The notes: a model not told the origin generated them from the letters alone. DNA of 64,000 nucleotides from an uncultured Pelagibacteraceae bacterium (GCA_902546145.1 CACCIT010000001.1:1-64000), one strand, 5' to 3'; shown: positions 1 to 9,147, numbered from the stretch's first letter. Numbers and translations: made by a program.

Positions 1-363
1 ATGTTTCCCTGCTCCATCTATGGCCTCTGACAAAGCAAAACAATTTGCATCATTTTCACAAAACACTTCTTTACCTAGTGCTTTACGTAAATCATTTTGA
101 AAAGGTTTTTTTTCTAACCAACTGATGTTGGGAACGTTTTTAACTAATCCTGTTTGTGGAGAGTGAACTCCTGGATGACAAACACCGATTGGAAGCTCTT
201 GTTTAAACTCTTCTTCTAATTTTTTATGAATATCTCTTATTGCAGTAATAATTTGAGTATAATTTTTTGGGCATGCTATTCTTGATCTGTGTTTTTCTTG
301 TCCATCTTTCTCAAGTACAACACTCTCAATCTTTGTTGCACCAACGTCTATACCTACTTGCAT
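1..363 (-). CDS. ROK family sugar kinase, N-terminal part (gene runs off the left edge)
   Basis: The reading frame opens at an ATG at 363 and stays open to the window edge, giving the first 121 residues. The start MQVGIDVGATKIESV matches the ATP-binding phosphate-1 motif of ROK kinases (DxGxTK). CENDANCFALSEA near residue 105 matches the ENDAN motif that holds the catalytic Asp. ROK members phosphorylate glucose, fructose, mannose or N-acetyl-sugars, or are repressors; no N-terminal HTH precedes the kinase motif, so this is a kinase-type member. It starts 5 bases after the SDR gene and is probably last in the tctCBA-SDR transcript. The substrate cannot be told because the zinc-binding region lies outside the window. 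Confidence 0.82.
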   Translation of the reverse strand, partial: MQVGIDVGATKIESVVLEKDGQEKHRSRIACPKNYTQIITAIRDIHKKLEEEFKQELPIGVCHPGVHSPQTGLVKNVPNISWLEKKPFQNDLRKALGKEVFCENDANCFALSEAIDGAGKH

Positions 364-368
364 AATTA

Positions 369-1118
369 TTAATAAGTCGCTCTACCACCACTTAGATCGA
401 ACACTGCAGCTGTTGAGAAAGAATTTTCTTCGCTTGATAACCAAGCAACCAAAGATGCCAATTCCTCTACTTTAGCAAATTTATTTCTTGGTATTTTTGA
501 AAGCATATAATTTATATGCTCTTCAGTCATTTGATCAAAAATTCTAGTTTTTGCGGCAGCTGGAGTAACACAGTTTACTGCAATATTTTTTTGCGCAAGT
601 TCTTTACCTAAAGATTTAGTTAATCCTATCACTCCTGCTTTTGAGGTACTATAAGCGCTTGCATTTGGATTTCCTTCTTTACCTGCAATAGAGGCAATAT
701 TTACAATTCTTCCATAATCATTCTTAGCCATAAATGGAACAACTGCTTTGCAACAATAAAAGACTGCATTTAAATTTAAGTTAATAACTTTGTTCCACTC
801 TTCTATTGGGTATTCTGCAACAGTAGTGTTCATGCCTGCTACACCGGCATTATTAATAAAGATATCAATCTTACCATGTGATTTTTCAACTTCAGATAAT
901 TTTGAATTAATTGTTTCATAGTTGCTCACATCAACTATTTGATAAGTTAAATTTTCAGAATTTACTTTTTCTAATGCTTTTTTAGCTTCTCCCTCGTCGA
1001 TATCCCAAATTACTACTTTGGCACCAGACTCGATAAATCTTTCAGTAATAGCTAATCCAAAACCTTGAGCTCCACCTGTTACAATTGCTACTCTGTTGTT
1101 TAAATCAAATTTAATCAT
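369..1118 (-). CDS. Short-chain dehydrogenase/reductase (SDR, FabG-like)
   Basis: A 249-residue classical SDR of usual length. TGGAQGFG at residues 14-21 is the dinucleotide-binding glycine motif. NNAG near residue 90 and YSTSK near residue 155, with a Ser about 13 residues before it, are the structural and catalytic motifs. An Asp after beta-2 (VVIWDID) favours NAD(H) over NADP(H). It starts 2 bases after tctA, so it is co-transcribed with the TTT importer and followed by the ROK kinase. This suggests oxidation of an imported hydroxy acid or sugar rather than fatty-acid synthesis. The substrate is not recognisable. Confidence 0.88.
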   Translation of the reverse strand: MIKFDLNNRVAIVTGGAQGFGLAITERFIESGAKVVIWDIDEGEAKKALEKVNSENLTYQIVDVSNYETINSKLSEVEKSHGKIDIFINNAGVAGMNTTVAEYPIEEWNKVINLNLNAVFYCCKAVVPFMAKNDYGRIVNIASIAGKEGNPNASAYSTSKAGVIGLTKSLGKELAQKNIAVNCVTPAAAKTRIFDQMTEEHINYMLSKIPRNKFAKVEELASLVAWLSSEENSFSTAAVFDLSGGRATY

Positions 1119-1120
1119 CT

Positions 1121-2593
1121 TTATTTTTTAATTTTTTTTGCTCTTATTAAAGGAAAAGCTAAAGCAATTAAAGATAAAATAAAGAATGTTAAAGCTATTG
1201 GTCTTGTGAAAAACATTAACCAATTTCCATCAAATATAACCAGAGATTGTCTTAAGGTACCTTCAACTAACTCACCTAAAATCAAACCAATGATAACAGG
1301 AACAACTGAGAAACCGTATCTTCTCATGAAGAAACCAAGCACTCCAAAAAATAACATTATCCAAACATCAATTATAGATTGATTTAATGAATAGGTTCCA
1401 CAAACTGAAACTGCAAAAATCATTGGCCATAATATTTTATTAGGCACTAAAGTTATTCTTGCAAAAATTTTTGCACCAAAAAAACCAAATATAAAGAACA
1501 AAACATTAGCAATAAGCATTGCTCCAAATATTCCATATAAAAAATCAGGTTGCTCTCTAAATAAATCAGGTCCAGGTCTAACGCCATGTATAATCAATCC
1601 AGTTAAAATTACAGCTGTTGTTGCACTACCAGGAATTCCAAGTGCAAGTGTTGGAACCATTGCTCCACCTGTTGCTGCATTGTTTGCAGCTTCAGCTCCA
1701 GCTATACCTTCAATAGATCCTTTTCCAAATTCCTCTGGTTTTTTTGAAAATCTTTTTGCTTCTGAATATCCAATCAAAGAGGCAACTGTTCCACCTTCTG
1801 CCGGCAACACTCCAATAAATGAACCAATACCACTAGATCTTAAAATTGTTTTCCAAGTTTTTTTATAATCATCTTTACTTGGAAGTTTAATTGCTTTTAA
1901 AGCTATTCTGTTGAATACCTGATTAATTAAAGTTGATTGGGTTAACATCTCACTCATTGCAAATAAACCAACCACTACTGGTATAAAACCAATCCCTTCA
2001 GTTAACTCGTTAATTCCAAAAGTAAAACGATCAATTGATGTCATAAAATCTTTACCAACCGTTGAAATTAAAATTCCAAATGCACCTGCAATCAAATTCT
2101 TAATAGGGCTTCCTTCTCCAATTGATGCAAGCATCGTTAAACCAAAAATGGCTAAAGCAAAATATTCTGGCTGACCAAATTCATATGCAAGCTGAGCTAA
2201 TATAGGTGCAAAAAAAACAAGTATAACAACACTAAAAATACCACCAACTGTACTTGATACAGTAGCCATTCCTAAAGCTCTTCCAGCTTCTCCTTTTTGT
2301 GCCAAAGGATAACCGTCTAAACAAGTCGCTGCAGCAGCTGGGGTTCCTGGTGTATTAATTAGAACTGCAGTTATCGCACCACCATAAGTACCTGCACAAT
2401 AAATTGAAGTTAATAATACAATTGCTGACAATGGATCAAGTGTCATTGTAAAAGGTAAAATTAATGCACCCCCAGTTGTTGGACCTAAACCAGGTAACAC
2501 TCCTAAAATTAATCCAAACAATGTTCCAAAAAATAAAACTAATAATAGCTTTGAGCTAAATAAAGGAGCCATCATTAATAATAAATTATCCAT
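1121..2593 (-). CDS. tctA: Tripartite tricarboxylate transporter, large membrane subunit TctA
   Basis: A 490-residue polytopic membrane protein of the TctA family and of usual length (about 500). The glycine-rich stretches GLILGVLPGLGPTTG near residue 30 and GAMVPTLALGIPGSATTA near residue 315 are the two conserved family motifs. It forms the secondary transport channel that works with TctB and the periplasmic receptor TctC. The ATG follows the tctB stop with no spacer, so the two are translationally coupled. Family substrates are citrate, tricarballylate, aromatic acids and other carboxylates; which one applies here cannot be read from the sequence. Confidence 0.95.
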   Translation of the reverse strand: MDNLLLMMAPLFSSKLLLVLFFGTLFGLILGVLPGLGPTTGGALILPFTMTLDPLSAIVLLTSIYCAGTYGGAITAVLINTPGTPAAAATCLDGYPLAQKGEAGRALGMATVSSTVGGIFSVVILVFFAPILAQLAYEFGQPEYFALAIFGLTMLASIGEGSPIKNLIAGAFGILISTVGKDFMTSIDRFTFGINELTEGIGFIPVVVGLFAMSEMLTQSTLINQVFNRIALKAIKLPSKDDYKKTWKTILRSSGIGSFIGVLPAEGGTVASLIGYSEAKRFSKKPEEFGKGSIEGIAGAEAANNAATGGAMVPTLALGIPGSATTAVILTGLIIHGVRPGPDLFREQPDFLYGIFGAMLIANVLFFIFGFFGAKIFARITLVPNKILWPMIFAVSVCGTYSLNQSIIDVWIMLFFGVLGFFMRRYGFSVVPVIIGLILGELVEGTLRQSLVIFDGNWLMFFTRPIALTFFILSLIALAFPLIRAKKIKK

Positions 2594-3106
2594 CTAGCTA
2601 TAATAAATGTTAGTTATAATTCCAGAAGGAAATCTTAGACCTAAAATTGTTTCAAAAAAAATAAAGACAATCACTGGAAAAATAATTCCAACAAGTAATA
2701 AATAAAATATTCTTTTCTCTCCCCAGCAATAAGAAACAAAAATAGATAAAACTGAAATTGCTAAAAAGAAATCTAAAGTTTTTGAGATGATTAAAAAAAT
2801 TACAAAACTTGAAAGTGTTAAATAGAATGATTTTGGTAATTTTTTTTGAACCTTCCAAGGATTTTTTGTTGCTAAATAATATATTAATAAAGTCATAGCT
2901 ATTATTAAAACCAATAGTGCTTTTGGAAAAGTTGCAGGCTGTATTCCTCTATTTAAAATAGGAGGAACAATATCAAAAGTAAAAGTAGTGATTAATAATG
3001 CTACAGAAATAAAAATAATTACAAAAGAGACTTTAAATTCATCTCTAAAAAAAAAGGGCAAACTTTTGTTTGCCCTTTTTTGTTTTTGTACATTTTTCAT
3101 ATGCAA
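2594..3106 (-). CDS. tctB: Tripartite tricarboxylate transporter, small membrane subunit TctB
   Basis: 170 residues with about four hydrophobic segments, fitting the small TctB subunit, and lying between tctC and tctA as in most TTT operons. The N-terminal 25 residues are basic and hydrophilic; the first membrane segment begins with VSFVIIFISVALLI. ATG codons at 3106 and 3100 are both possible starts. Later standard ATG starts would delete the first membrane segment. The odd point is that codons about 9-19 (RANKSLPFF) are encoded by a perfect 14-bp terminator-like hairpin. Confidence 0.85.
   Translation of the reverse strand: MHMKNVQKQKRANKSLPFFFRDEFKVSFVIIFISVALLITTFTFDIVPPILNRGIQPATFPKALLVLIIAMTLLIYYLATKNPWKVQKKLPKSFYLTLSSFVIFLIISKTLDFFLAISVLSIFVSYCWGEKRIFYLLLVGIIFPVIVFIFFETILGLRFPSGIITNIYYS
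3050..3081 (-). terminator. Perfect intrinsic-terminator-like hairpin inside the 5' end of tctB
   Basis: Arms AAAAAAGGGCAAAC (3050-3063) and GTTTGCCCTTTTTT (3068-3081) are exact inverse complements around a 4-base loop. Read on the minus strand, the right arm ends in a T-run of about nine. It lies about 45-75 bases after the tctC stop and entirely within the predicted tctB frame. It most likely ends or attenuates transcripts after the receptor gene, lowering permease expression relative to TctC. Whether ribosomes on tctB antagonise it is inference. Confidence 0.75.
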
Positions 3107-3123
3107 ATGTACTTTTAATTATA

Positions 3124-4098
3124 TTAGTTAATGTAACCTAAAGCTTTTAGCTGAGCAGTCATTTCAGCAAGCATTTCTTCCATTTGCTTACCCCACTCGT
3201 CAGCACCAACTACACTAGTGTCATCAAGACCAATTTCTGTTAAGAAATTTTTGTAATAGTTGTGACCCATTGCTTTAAGCATTCCAGCTTCTAATTGTTT
3301 TACTCTGTCTGCTGGAGCACCTTTTTTAGTTACGAATCCTCTAACAGTAGATAAAGAAACAGGAATTCCTAATTCTTTAGCTGTTGGAGAGTCACCAATT
3401 TTAGCCATTCTTTCGTTTGCTAATACAACTGATACACAAAGTTTACCTTCGTTAATTTCAGTTAATGCTTCACCTAAGTTTAAAACACCTACATCGATAT
3501 CGCCTTTGATAAGGTTAGTTTTAATTGGTGCTACACCTTTGTAAGCAACAATAGTTGGATCTGTTAATCCACCTTTTTTAGTAAATGCAATTGCACTAAC
3601 GTCATCAATACCACCAGTGTGTGTTGTTCCATATTTTAGTGATTTTGATTTTTGCGCGCTAATGAATTTCTTAGCATCTTTAATTTCATTGTTACAGTTA
3701 ACAACAAATAATTGAGGATCGTCTGTTCCTCTTGCTAAAGGCTGCATATCACTTAATTTTACTTTAGTTTTTCCTAAAGCCATTGATACTGCGTGACCAG
3801 TAGTCCAAGTTAAAGTGTGGTTACCATCTGCAGGTAAAGACATCATGTAATCCATAGATGCTGCTCCACCACCACCTTTTTTGTTAACTAACTGCATATC
3901 TTGTTTAAGAACTCTTCTTGCTCTTAATAACATCATTCTAGTAGTAACGTCAGTTCCACCACCAAAACCAGCGTGAGTAATTGCTTGTATTGGATGTCCG
4001 TCAGCTTTTGCTGAAGTGATCATTAATGGAAGAGCTACAACAAAAAATTCAGTTACTAAAAAAGCAGCTGCTAAAAATAGTTTAAAGCTTTTTTTCAT
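3124..4098 (-). CDS. tctC: Tripartite tricarboxylate transporter receptor TctC (periplasmic)
   Basis: About 324 residues. A frame extension of 20 residues upstream exists, but the start at 4098 (MKKSFKLFLAAAFLV) is preferred: it is preceded by a GAGGGAAA ribosome-binding site and opens a clear signal peptide ending near TSAKADG. The mature part carries family features such as AITHAGFGGGTDVTTR and the fold of a Bug/TctC solute receptor. It captures a carboxylate in the periplasm and hands it to TctBA. It is first in the operon and faces a pdxA-like gene across about 160 bases of AT-rich divergent promoter DNA. Confidence 0.93.
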   Translation of the reverse strand: MKKSFKLFLAAAFLVTEFFVVALPLMITSAKADGHPIQAITHAGFGGGTDVTTRMMLLRARRVLKQDMQLVNKKGGGGAASMDYMMSLPADGNHTLTWTTGHAVSMALGKTKVKLSDMQPLARGTDDPQLFVVNCNNEIKDAKKFISAQKSKSLKYGTTHTGGIDDVSAIAFTKKGGLTDPTIVAYKGVAPIKTNLIKGDIDVGVLNLGEALTEINEGKLCVSVVLANERMAKIGDSPTAKELGIPVSLSTVRGFVTKKGAPADRVKQLEAGMLKAMGHNYYKNFLTEIGLDDTSVVGADEWGKQMEEMLAEMTAQLKALGYIN

Positions 4099-4258
4099 TA
4101 TTTCCCTCTTTAGTTTATTTAATTTATATATATAAGTTATATATAAATATATAATCACATTCAGATATAAAACGTAAAGTAAAAAGTGAAAAATATTTGT
4201 TTAGATTATATATATAATATCTATATATAGTTACATTTAGTAGTATTTAAAAAAATTA

Positions 4259-5260
4259 ATGACACAAACAAAAGCTAGTATTGCAGTTTTACTTGGTGAT
4301 CCAGCAGGAATAGGGCCTGAGCTTATTTCAAAATTATTAAGTGAAGAAATAACTAATAAAGCAAATATTGTTGTTATTGGCGAAAAACAAATTCTCGAGA
4401 GTGGAAATAATGTAACTGGCAATTCTCACCAACTTGAAGTCGTAGAAAGCTTTGATCAAATTGATTTTAATAAATCAAACAGATTTTTATTAGATATTTC
4501 AAAAGGTAAAAACCATAAATATAAAATAGCTGAACCCTCAAAAGAATCAGGTGAAAGTGTTTTGGAGGCTTTAGATTTAGCATTAACTCTTGCTAAAGAA
4601 AAAAAAATTGATGCAATCAATTTTGCTCCAATGAATAAAACAAGTTTAAAACTTGGAGGAAATACCCACTCAGATGAATTGCAATTGATGGCAGAAAAAT
4701 TAGATGTAAAAAGTTTTTGTTGTGAGTTTAATGTTATAGATAATTTTTGGACTGCAAGAGTAACCTCTCACATTCCAATTAAAGAGGTTGCACAGCACAT
4801 CACAAAAGAAAATATCTTAAAGCCTATTAAATTAATTAATGAAGTTATGGAATTGAATGGCGTAAAAAATCCTAGAATAGCTGTTCAAGCACTTAATCCA
4901 CATGCGGAATTTGGTACTGAAGAAAAAGATGAAATTATCCCAGCAATAGAGGAAGCAAAAAAACTTGGATTTAATACAGATGGTCCGTTACCGTGCGATA
5001 CATCTTTTGTGGTTGCTTATAAAAATAAAAATCATGATTGTATGGTTGGAATGTATCATGATGCACTTCAGTCTGGACTTAAAGCATTTGGTTTTGACAG
5101 AGGAGTTACAGTTCAAGGTGGGTTAACAGTTCCTGTAACAACTACTGCACATGGATCTGCATTTGCAATTGCTGGTAAAAATGAAGCAAACTTAGCTCCA
5201 ATTTTAAACTCATTTAAAATTGCATTATCAATGGCTGAAAATAAAAAGAAGTTAAGCTAA
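4259..5260 (+). CDS. PdxA-family 4-phospho-hydroxyacid dehydrogenase (PdxA2-like)
   Basis: 333 residues of the PdxA fold. GDPAGIGPE near residue 13 is the family N-terminal motif. The metal-binding histidines are present in TSHIPIKEV, ALNPHAEFG and MYHDALQSG. PdxA oxidises and decarboxylates 4-phosphohydroxy-L-threonine in vitamin B6 synthesis; PdxA2 proteins act on D-threonate or D-erythronate 4-phosphate in catabolism. The HTE motif typical of biosynthetic PdxA is replaced by NTHSDE, and the GEGG loop after NPHA is missing. Its neighbours are transport and catabolic genes, so a catabolic PdxA2-type role is favoured. No partner DUF1537 kinase is in the window. It ends 3 bases from a convergent SDR gene. 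Confidence 0.85.
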   Translation: MTQTKASIAVLLGDPAGIGPELISKLLSEEITNKANIVVIGEKQILESGNNVTGNSHQLEVVESFDQIDFNKSNRFLLDISKGKNHKYKIAEPSKESGESVLEALDLALTLAKEKKIDAINFAPMNKTSLKLGGNTHSDELQLMAEKLDVKSFCCEFNVIDNFWTARVTSHIPIKEVAQHITKENILKPIKLINEVMELNGVKNPRIAVQALNPHAEFGTEEKDEIIPAIEEAKKLGFNTDGPLPCDTSFVVAYKNKNHDCMVGMYHDALQSGLKAFGFDRGVTVQGGLTVPVTTTAHGSAFAIAGKNEANLAPILNSFKIALSMAENKKKLS

Positions 5261-5263
5261 GCC

Positions 5264-6025
5264 TTATATTAAACCAGCATCTACCGTAAAATTTTGTTTA
5301 GTGCATCCAGATGAAACATCTGATGCCAAATATAAAACCATCCTTGAAACATCCTCAGGTAATACTTGTTTTTTAAGACACTGTTTATCAAGAATTTCTT
5401 TTTTAAATTTTGGATTTAACCATAATTTTGACTGTCTTTTAGTTGCAACTGAACCAGGTGCAATGGAGTTTATTCTAATATTATGTTGTCCTAAATCTCT
5501 AGCTAAAGATTTAGTTAAACCATAAATTGCAGCTTTTGCAGTACTATATGCTGGAAACATTACGGCTCCCCTAATCCAACTAACAGAACCTAAGTTTATT
5601 ATTGATCCACCTTTATTTTTAATCATACTTTTTTTAACTGATTGAATAGCAAACAAATAGTGCTTCAAATTTATTGCCATTCTGTCATCCCAGTATTTTT
5701 CAGTAACTTCTTCAAGTGTGTGCCTTTGATCATTGGACGCATTATTTACCAAAATATCAATTGGACCTTTTTTTTTAATAATACCTTGGATAAGAGTTTT
5801 ATATTTTTTTATATTTTTAATATTACAAAATTGGAAAGTAGGTATTTTTTGTTTTTTCTTTTTAATTTTCGAAATTAATTTTTGAGCTTCTTTTTTATCT
5901 ATATCAACAAAATAAACCTCGACACCTTGTTCACAAAGATGTTCAACTATTGATGCACCAATACCTGATGCTCCACCTGAAACTAATGCGCGTTTATCTT
6001 TTAAATCAAAATATTGAACTTTCAT
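5264..6025 (-). CDS. Short-chain dehydrogenase/reductase (sugar dehydrogenase-like)
   Basis: 253 residues, classical SDR. SGGASGIG near residue 17 is the nucleotide motif. NNAS replaces NNAG near residue 91, and YSTAK near residue 159 is the catalytic Tyr-Lys pair. VDIDKKE after beta-2 suggests NAD. It is last in an iolD - Gfo/Idh/MocA - SDR transcript (18 bases after the oxidoreductase). A role as a sugar or sugar-acid dehydrogenase such as galactose/arabinose 1-dehydrogenase types is likely; the exact substrate is unknown. Confidence 0.86.
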   Translation of the reverse strand: MKVQYFDLKDKRALVSGGASGIGASIVEHLCEQGVEVYFVDIDKKEAQKLISKIKKKKQKIPTFQFCNIKNIKKYKTLIQGIIKKKGPIDILVNNASNDQRHTLEEVTEKYWDDRMAINLKHYLFAIQSVKKSMIKNKGGSIINLGSVSWIRGAVMFPAYSTAKAAIYGLTKSLARDLGQHNIRINSIAPGSVATKRQSKLWLNPKFKKEILDKQCLKKQVLPEDVSRMVLYLASDVSSGCTKQNFTVDAGLI

Positions 6026-6043
6026 TTAATTAAGAGTTTATGA

Positions 6044-7201
6044 TTAGTTTAATATTTTTTTTATTTCTTCTAAAGTAAAAGGTTTTGGTTTCTTGCAAGT
6101 TGTTTTTATTTCTTGCGGAATACCTGTTTGAGATGCTCTCATAGTTGAGTCTATTATGTCTAAAACATGCAAAGAAAGCTCACCATTACATCTATGTTCT
6201 AAATTGTTTTCAATTGCATAAGCCATCTCAGATAGACCAGCTCCTCTATAATTTGCATTTGTTGGAGATTCATTTGCTCTTGAGCTTTGACTTTTAATGT
6301 TAATTTTTCCTAAGGGCATCATGTCGGTTTTATGTTCACCCCAATTACCACCAGCAGTTACTGAAACAAAAGCAGATCCACCAAACATATTTGGATCAGG
6401 AACAATAATTGATCCTTTGTTACCATATAGCTCTATGTGGTTTCTTTGATGAGCAACCACATCAAAAGATAAAGTAATCTGTATGATGCAATCATTTTCA
6501 AATTGTATAGTTGCAAGATAAGTTGTTGGAGTTTCTACTTTAAATTTTTGACCTTTTTTTGGGCCTATCCCAATTTCTCTTTCTTCAAAAACTTTTGTAC
6601 ATCTTCCTTGTACTTGTTTTGCTGGACCAATTAAATTTACTAATGCCGTAAGATAATATGGACCCATATCTATTACGGGACCCCCTTCATTTTCAGCAAA
6701 CCAAGGTTCTGGGTTTGGATGATAAGATTGCACTCCAGGGAAAGCAAAAATAGCATTACCTAATTTAATGTCACCAATTACACCGTTATCAATGAGTTCA
6801 CGAGTTTTCTGAATGCCCCCACCCAAAAAAGTATCTGGTGCATTTCCAATATAAAGATTTTTCTCTTTAGCAAGTTCAACTAATTTTTTTCCATCTTCAA
6901 AGTTAACAGCCATAGGTTTTTCAGCATAAGAATGCTTACCATTTTCTAAAGCCATTTTTGAAACTTCAAAATGTGCACCAGGAATTGTAAGGTTTAATAT
7001 TATTTCAATCTCTTTATCTTTAAGAAGTTCTTCAACAGTTACAGCTTCAATATTGTAATGAATTGCACACTTCTTCGCTGTTTCCATGTTAATATCAGCG
7101 CATTTAACAATTCTGACATTATTGAAATACTCCTGAGCTCTAAAATAAGTTTCTGAAATATGACCACATCCTATAAGGCCTACTTTAAATACTTTGTTCA
7201 T
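6044..7201 (-). CDS. Gfo/Idh/MocA family NAD(P)-dependent oxidoreductase
   Basis: 385 residues. GLIGCGHISETYF near residue 8 is the Rossmann glycine motif, and YAEKPMAVN near residue 95 holds the family EKP lysine. The C-terminal part is the alpha/beta substrate domain with GGPVIDMGPYY, where Asp and Tyr line the active site. Such enzymes oxidise or reduce sugar and cyclitol hydroxyls. It begins 6 bases after iolD and precedes an SDR, so it probably acts on an inositol-derived or related intermediate. It is one of three members of this family in the window and is clearly distinct from the IolG at 26570. Confidence 0.88.
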   Translation of the reverse strand: MNKVFKVGLIGCGHISETYFRAQEYFNNVRIVKCADINMETAKKCAIHYNIEAVTVEELLKDKEIEIILNLTIPGAHFEVSKMALENGKHSYAEKPMAVNFEDGKKLVELAKEKNLYIGNAPDTFLGGGIQKTRELIDNGVIGDIKLGNAIFAFPGVQSYHPNPEPWFAENEGGPVIDMGPYYLTALVNLIGPAKQVQGRCTKVFEEREIGIGPKKGQKFKVETPTTYLATIQFENDCIIQITLSFDVVAHQRNHIELYGNKGSIIVPDPNMFGGSAFVSVTAGGNWGEHKTDMMPLGKINIKSQSSRANESPTNANYRGAGLSEMAYAIENNLEHRCNGELSLHVLDIIDSTMRASQTGIPQEIKTTCKKPKPFTLEEIKKILN

Positions 7202-7207
7202 AAAGGA

Positions 7208-9052
7208 TTAAATACCTTGTCTTTGTTTGCTTCTTCCTTCTTTGTAAAGTTTTAAAGCTTCTTCATTTTCTTTAGTAGTTGGAATTTCTAAAGTTGGACT
7301 ATCCCAAAAAGATGATCCTTCTACCCATTTATAAGCATGAGTTTTAATTGAAATAACATAAGTTACATCAGACGCTTTAGCTCTTTTAAATGCAGCTTCA
7401 AGATCTGAAATTGAAGTAACGTGTTCAGATTTCGCACCCATACTCTCTGCATGTTTTGCAAAATCTACATCTACTAAACCAGGAGTATTAGAACTCTTTA
7501 ATAAGTTATTATACTCTTTTCCGCCTTTGAATAATTGAAGTCGGTTTATAACTGCAAAGCCTCCATTATCACAAACAACTATGATCAATTTATTTTTTGT
7601 AATTACTGACGAATAAATATCAGTGTTATTTAATAGATAAGAACCATCGCCAACAAATGAGATCACCTCTTTATCTGGATTAGCCATCTTAATTCCTAAT
7701 GCTCCAGATATTTCATAACTCATACAACTAAAACCCCACTCTGTTTCATGGGTATTAAGTTCTCTTGGTCTCCATACTTGGATTACTTCACCTACCAAAC
7801 CTCCTGCAGCTGTAACTGCAATATCAGTTGGATCAGAATTTCTATAAATAGCACCAATTACCTGAACATAACTTGGAACTTCCTGATTAGTTGGAGCGCT
7901 CTCTTTATCTATATGTTCATTCCATGACTTAAGTTCTGTTTGAGATTTCTTATTCCAATCTTCTCCTGCTTTCCAATCACCTAAGGCTTGAGAAAGTTCA
8001 GTTAATGAAACTTTTGCATCTCCAACAACAGCTTGAGCTAAATGTTTATTAGCATCATATCTTGATACATTGATTGAAACTAGTTTGAAATTCTCATTTT
8101 CAAAGTTTGCCCATGATCCTGTTGTAAAATCAGCAAGTTTTGTACCTACAGCAATAGCAAGATCAGTTTGTTTTGCTAATGTGTTTGTATTTTTTCCACC
8201 AAGTCCTCCAATTTGACCTGCAAAATGAGAATGATCTCTCTTCATTGTTGAATAACCCATTACAGTTTGTGTAACTGGAATATTGTGTTTGATTGCAAAC
8301 TGACTTAACTCTTCCATTGCATCTGAATAAAAAACTCCCCCTCCAGATATAATGATGGGATTTTTTGAAGATTTAATTTTTTCAGCTGCCTCTTTAATTT
8401 GAAATTCATCTGGTCTAGGTCGTCTAATTGTGTGAACTTTTTCTTGAAAAAATTCTTCTGGATAATCAAAAGTTTGACCTTGGATATCTTGGCTTAAAGC
8501 AATACAAGCAGGGCCACAGTCAGCAGGATCTAACATTGTTTGAACTGCTATTGGAAATGATTGAATTATTTGTTCAGGTCTAGTGATACGATCAAAATAT
8601 CTTGTAACTGGTTTGAAAGCATCGTTTGCAGTTACACTTGGATTGTTAAAATGTTCAACTTGTTGCAATACTGGATCTGGCATTCTATTTGCATAAGTAT
8701 CACCTGGTAAAAATAAAATTGGTAATCTGTTACTCATCGCTACTGCTGCTGCAGTAACCATATTGGTTGCTCCTGGGCCAACAGATGAAGTAGCAACAAA
8801 AATTTGTTGTCTTCTTTTTGCTCTGGCATAACCTATTCCAGTTAAAGCCATATTCTGCTCATGATGGCCTCTATAAGTTGGTAATTCTTTTTGATTTTCT
8901 TCAAGTGCCTGACCTAAACACGCCACGTTTCCATGTCCAAAAATTCCAAAGACACCAGGAAAGAGTGGTTCTTTTTTGCCATTAATTAATATTTTTTGAG
9001 CAATTAAATATTTAACGATTGCATGTGCACAAGTAAGAGTGATTTTTTTCAT
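7208..9052 (-). CDS. iolD: IolD-type 3D-(3,5/4)-trihydroxycyclohexane-1,2-dione hydrolase (ThDP enzyme)
   Basis: 614 residues, close to the usual IolD length. The N-terminal Pyr domain has YRGHHEQNMAL with the catalytic Glu near residue 64. SSVGPGATN and the MPDPVLQQVEHFNNP segment are typical of IolD. The C-terminal PP domain carries SFVGDGSYLLNNTDI, the GDG...NN thiamine-diphosphate/Mg site, near residue 468. IolD opens the diketo-inositol ring to 5-deoxy-glucuronate. It leads a minus-strand operon with an oxidoreductase and an SDR. iolE and iolG lie about 17 kb away, and iolB, iolC and iolJ are not in this window. Confidence 0.9.
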   Translation of the reverse strand: MKKITLTCAHAIVKYLIAQKILINGKKEPLFPGVFGIFGHGNVACLGQALEENQKELPTYRGHHEQNMALTGIGYARAKRRQQIFVATSSVGPGATNMVTAAAVAMSNRLPILFLPGDTYANRMPDPVLQQVEHFNNPSVTANDAFKPVTRYFDRITRPEQIIQSFPIAVQTMLDPADCGPACIALSQDIQGQTFDYPEEFFQEKVHTIRRPRPDEFQIKEAAEKIKSSKNPIIISGGGVFYSDAMEELSQFAIKHNIPVTQTVMGYSTMKRDHSHFAGQIGGLGGKNTNTLAKQTDLAIAVGTKLADFTTGSWANFENENFKLVSINVSRYDANKHLAQAVVGDAKVSLTELSQALGDWKAGEDWNKKSQTELKSWNEHIDKESAPTNQEVPSYVQVIGAIYRNSDPTDIAVTAAGGLVGEVIQVWRPRELNTHETEWGFSCMSYEISGALGIKMANPDKEVISFVGDGSYLLNNTDIYSSVITKNKLIIVVCDNGGFAVINRLQLFKGGKEYNNLLKSSNTPGLVDVDFAKHAESMGAKSEHVTSISDLEAAFKRAKASDVTYVISIKTHAYKWVEGSSFWDSPTLEIPTTKENEEALKLYKEGRSKQRQGI

Positions 9053-9147
9053 AATTGGGTTTATTTTTTTTATGTATAATGTTTATATATATTTATATTT
9101 ATAAATTAAAAAACCCAACTTAGTAAACCTTAAAAAAAATAAAAATT
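9053..9147. promoter_or_regulatory. Divergent promoter region with a distant inverted repeat
   Basis: The 95 bases between iolD and the aldehyde dehydrogenase are almost pure A/T, with TATAAT-like boxes (for example TATAAT at 9075-9080). An exact 8-base inverted repeat, TTGGGTTT at 9055-9062 and AAACCCAA at 9111-9118, brackets the region. It is probably the shared promoter for both transcripts. The repeat may be a regulator site pair or chance. Confidence 0.4.

Noticed and set aside
4099-4158. 20-residue N-terminal extension of tctC
   Set aside because: It would bury the signal peptide; a GAGGGAAA ribosome-binding site supports the start at 4098.
4259-5260. Vitamin B6 biosynthetic pdxA
   Set aside because: The sequence lacks the HTE motif and GEGG loop and sits with transport and catabolic genes; a PdxA2-type role fits better.
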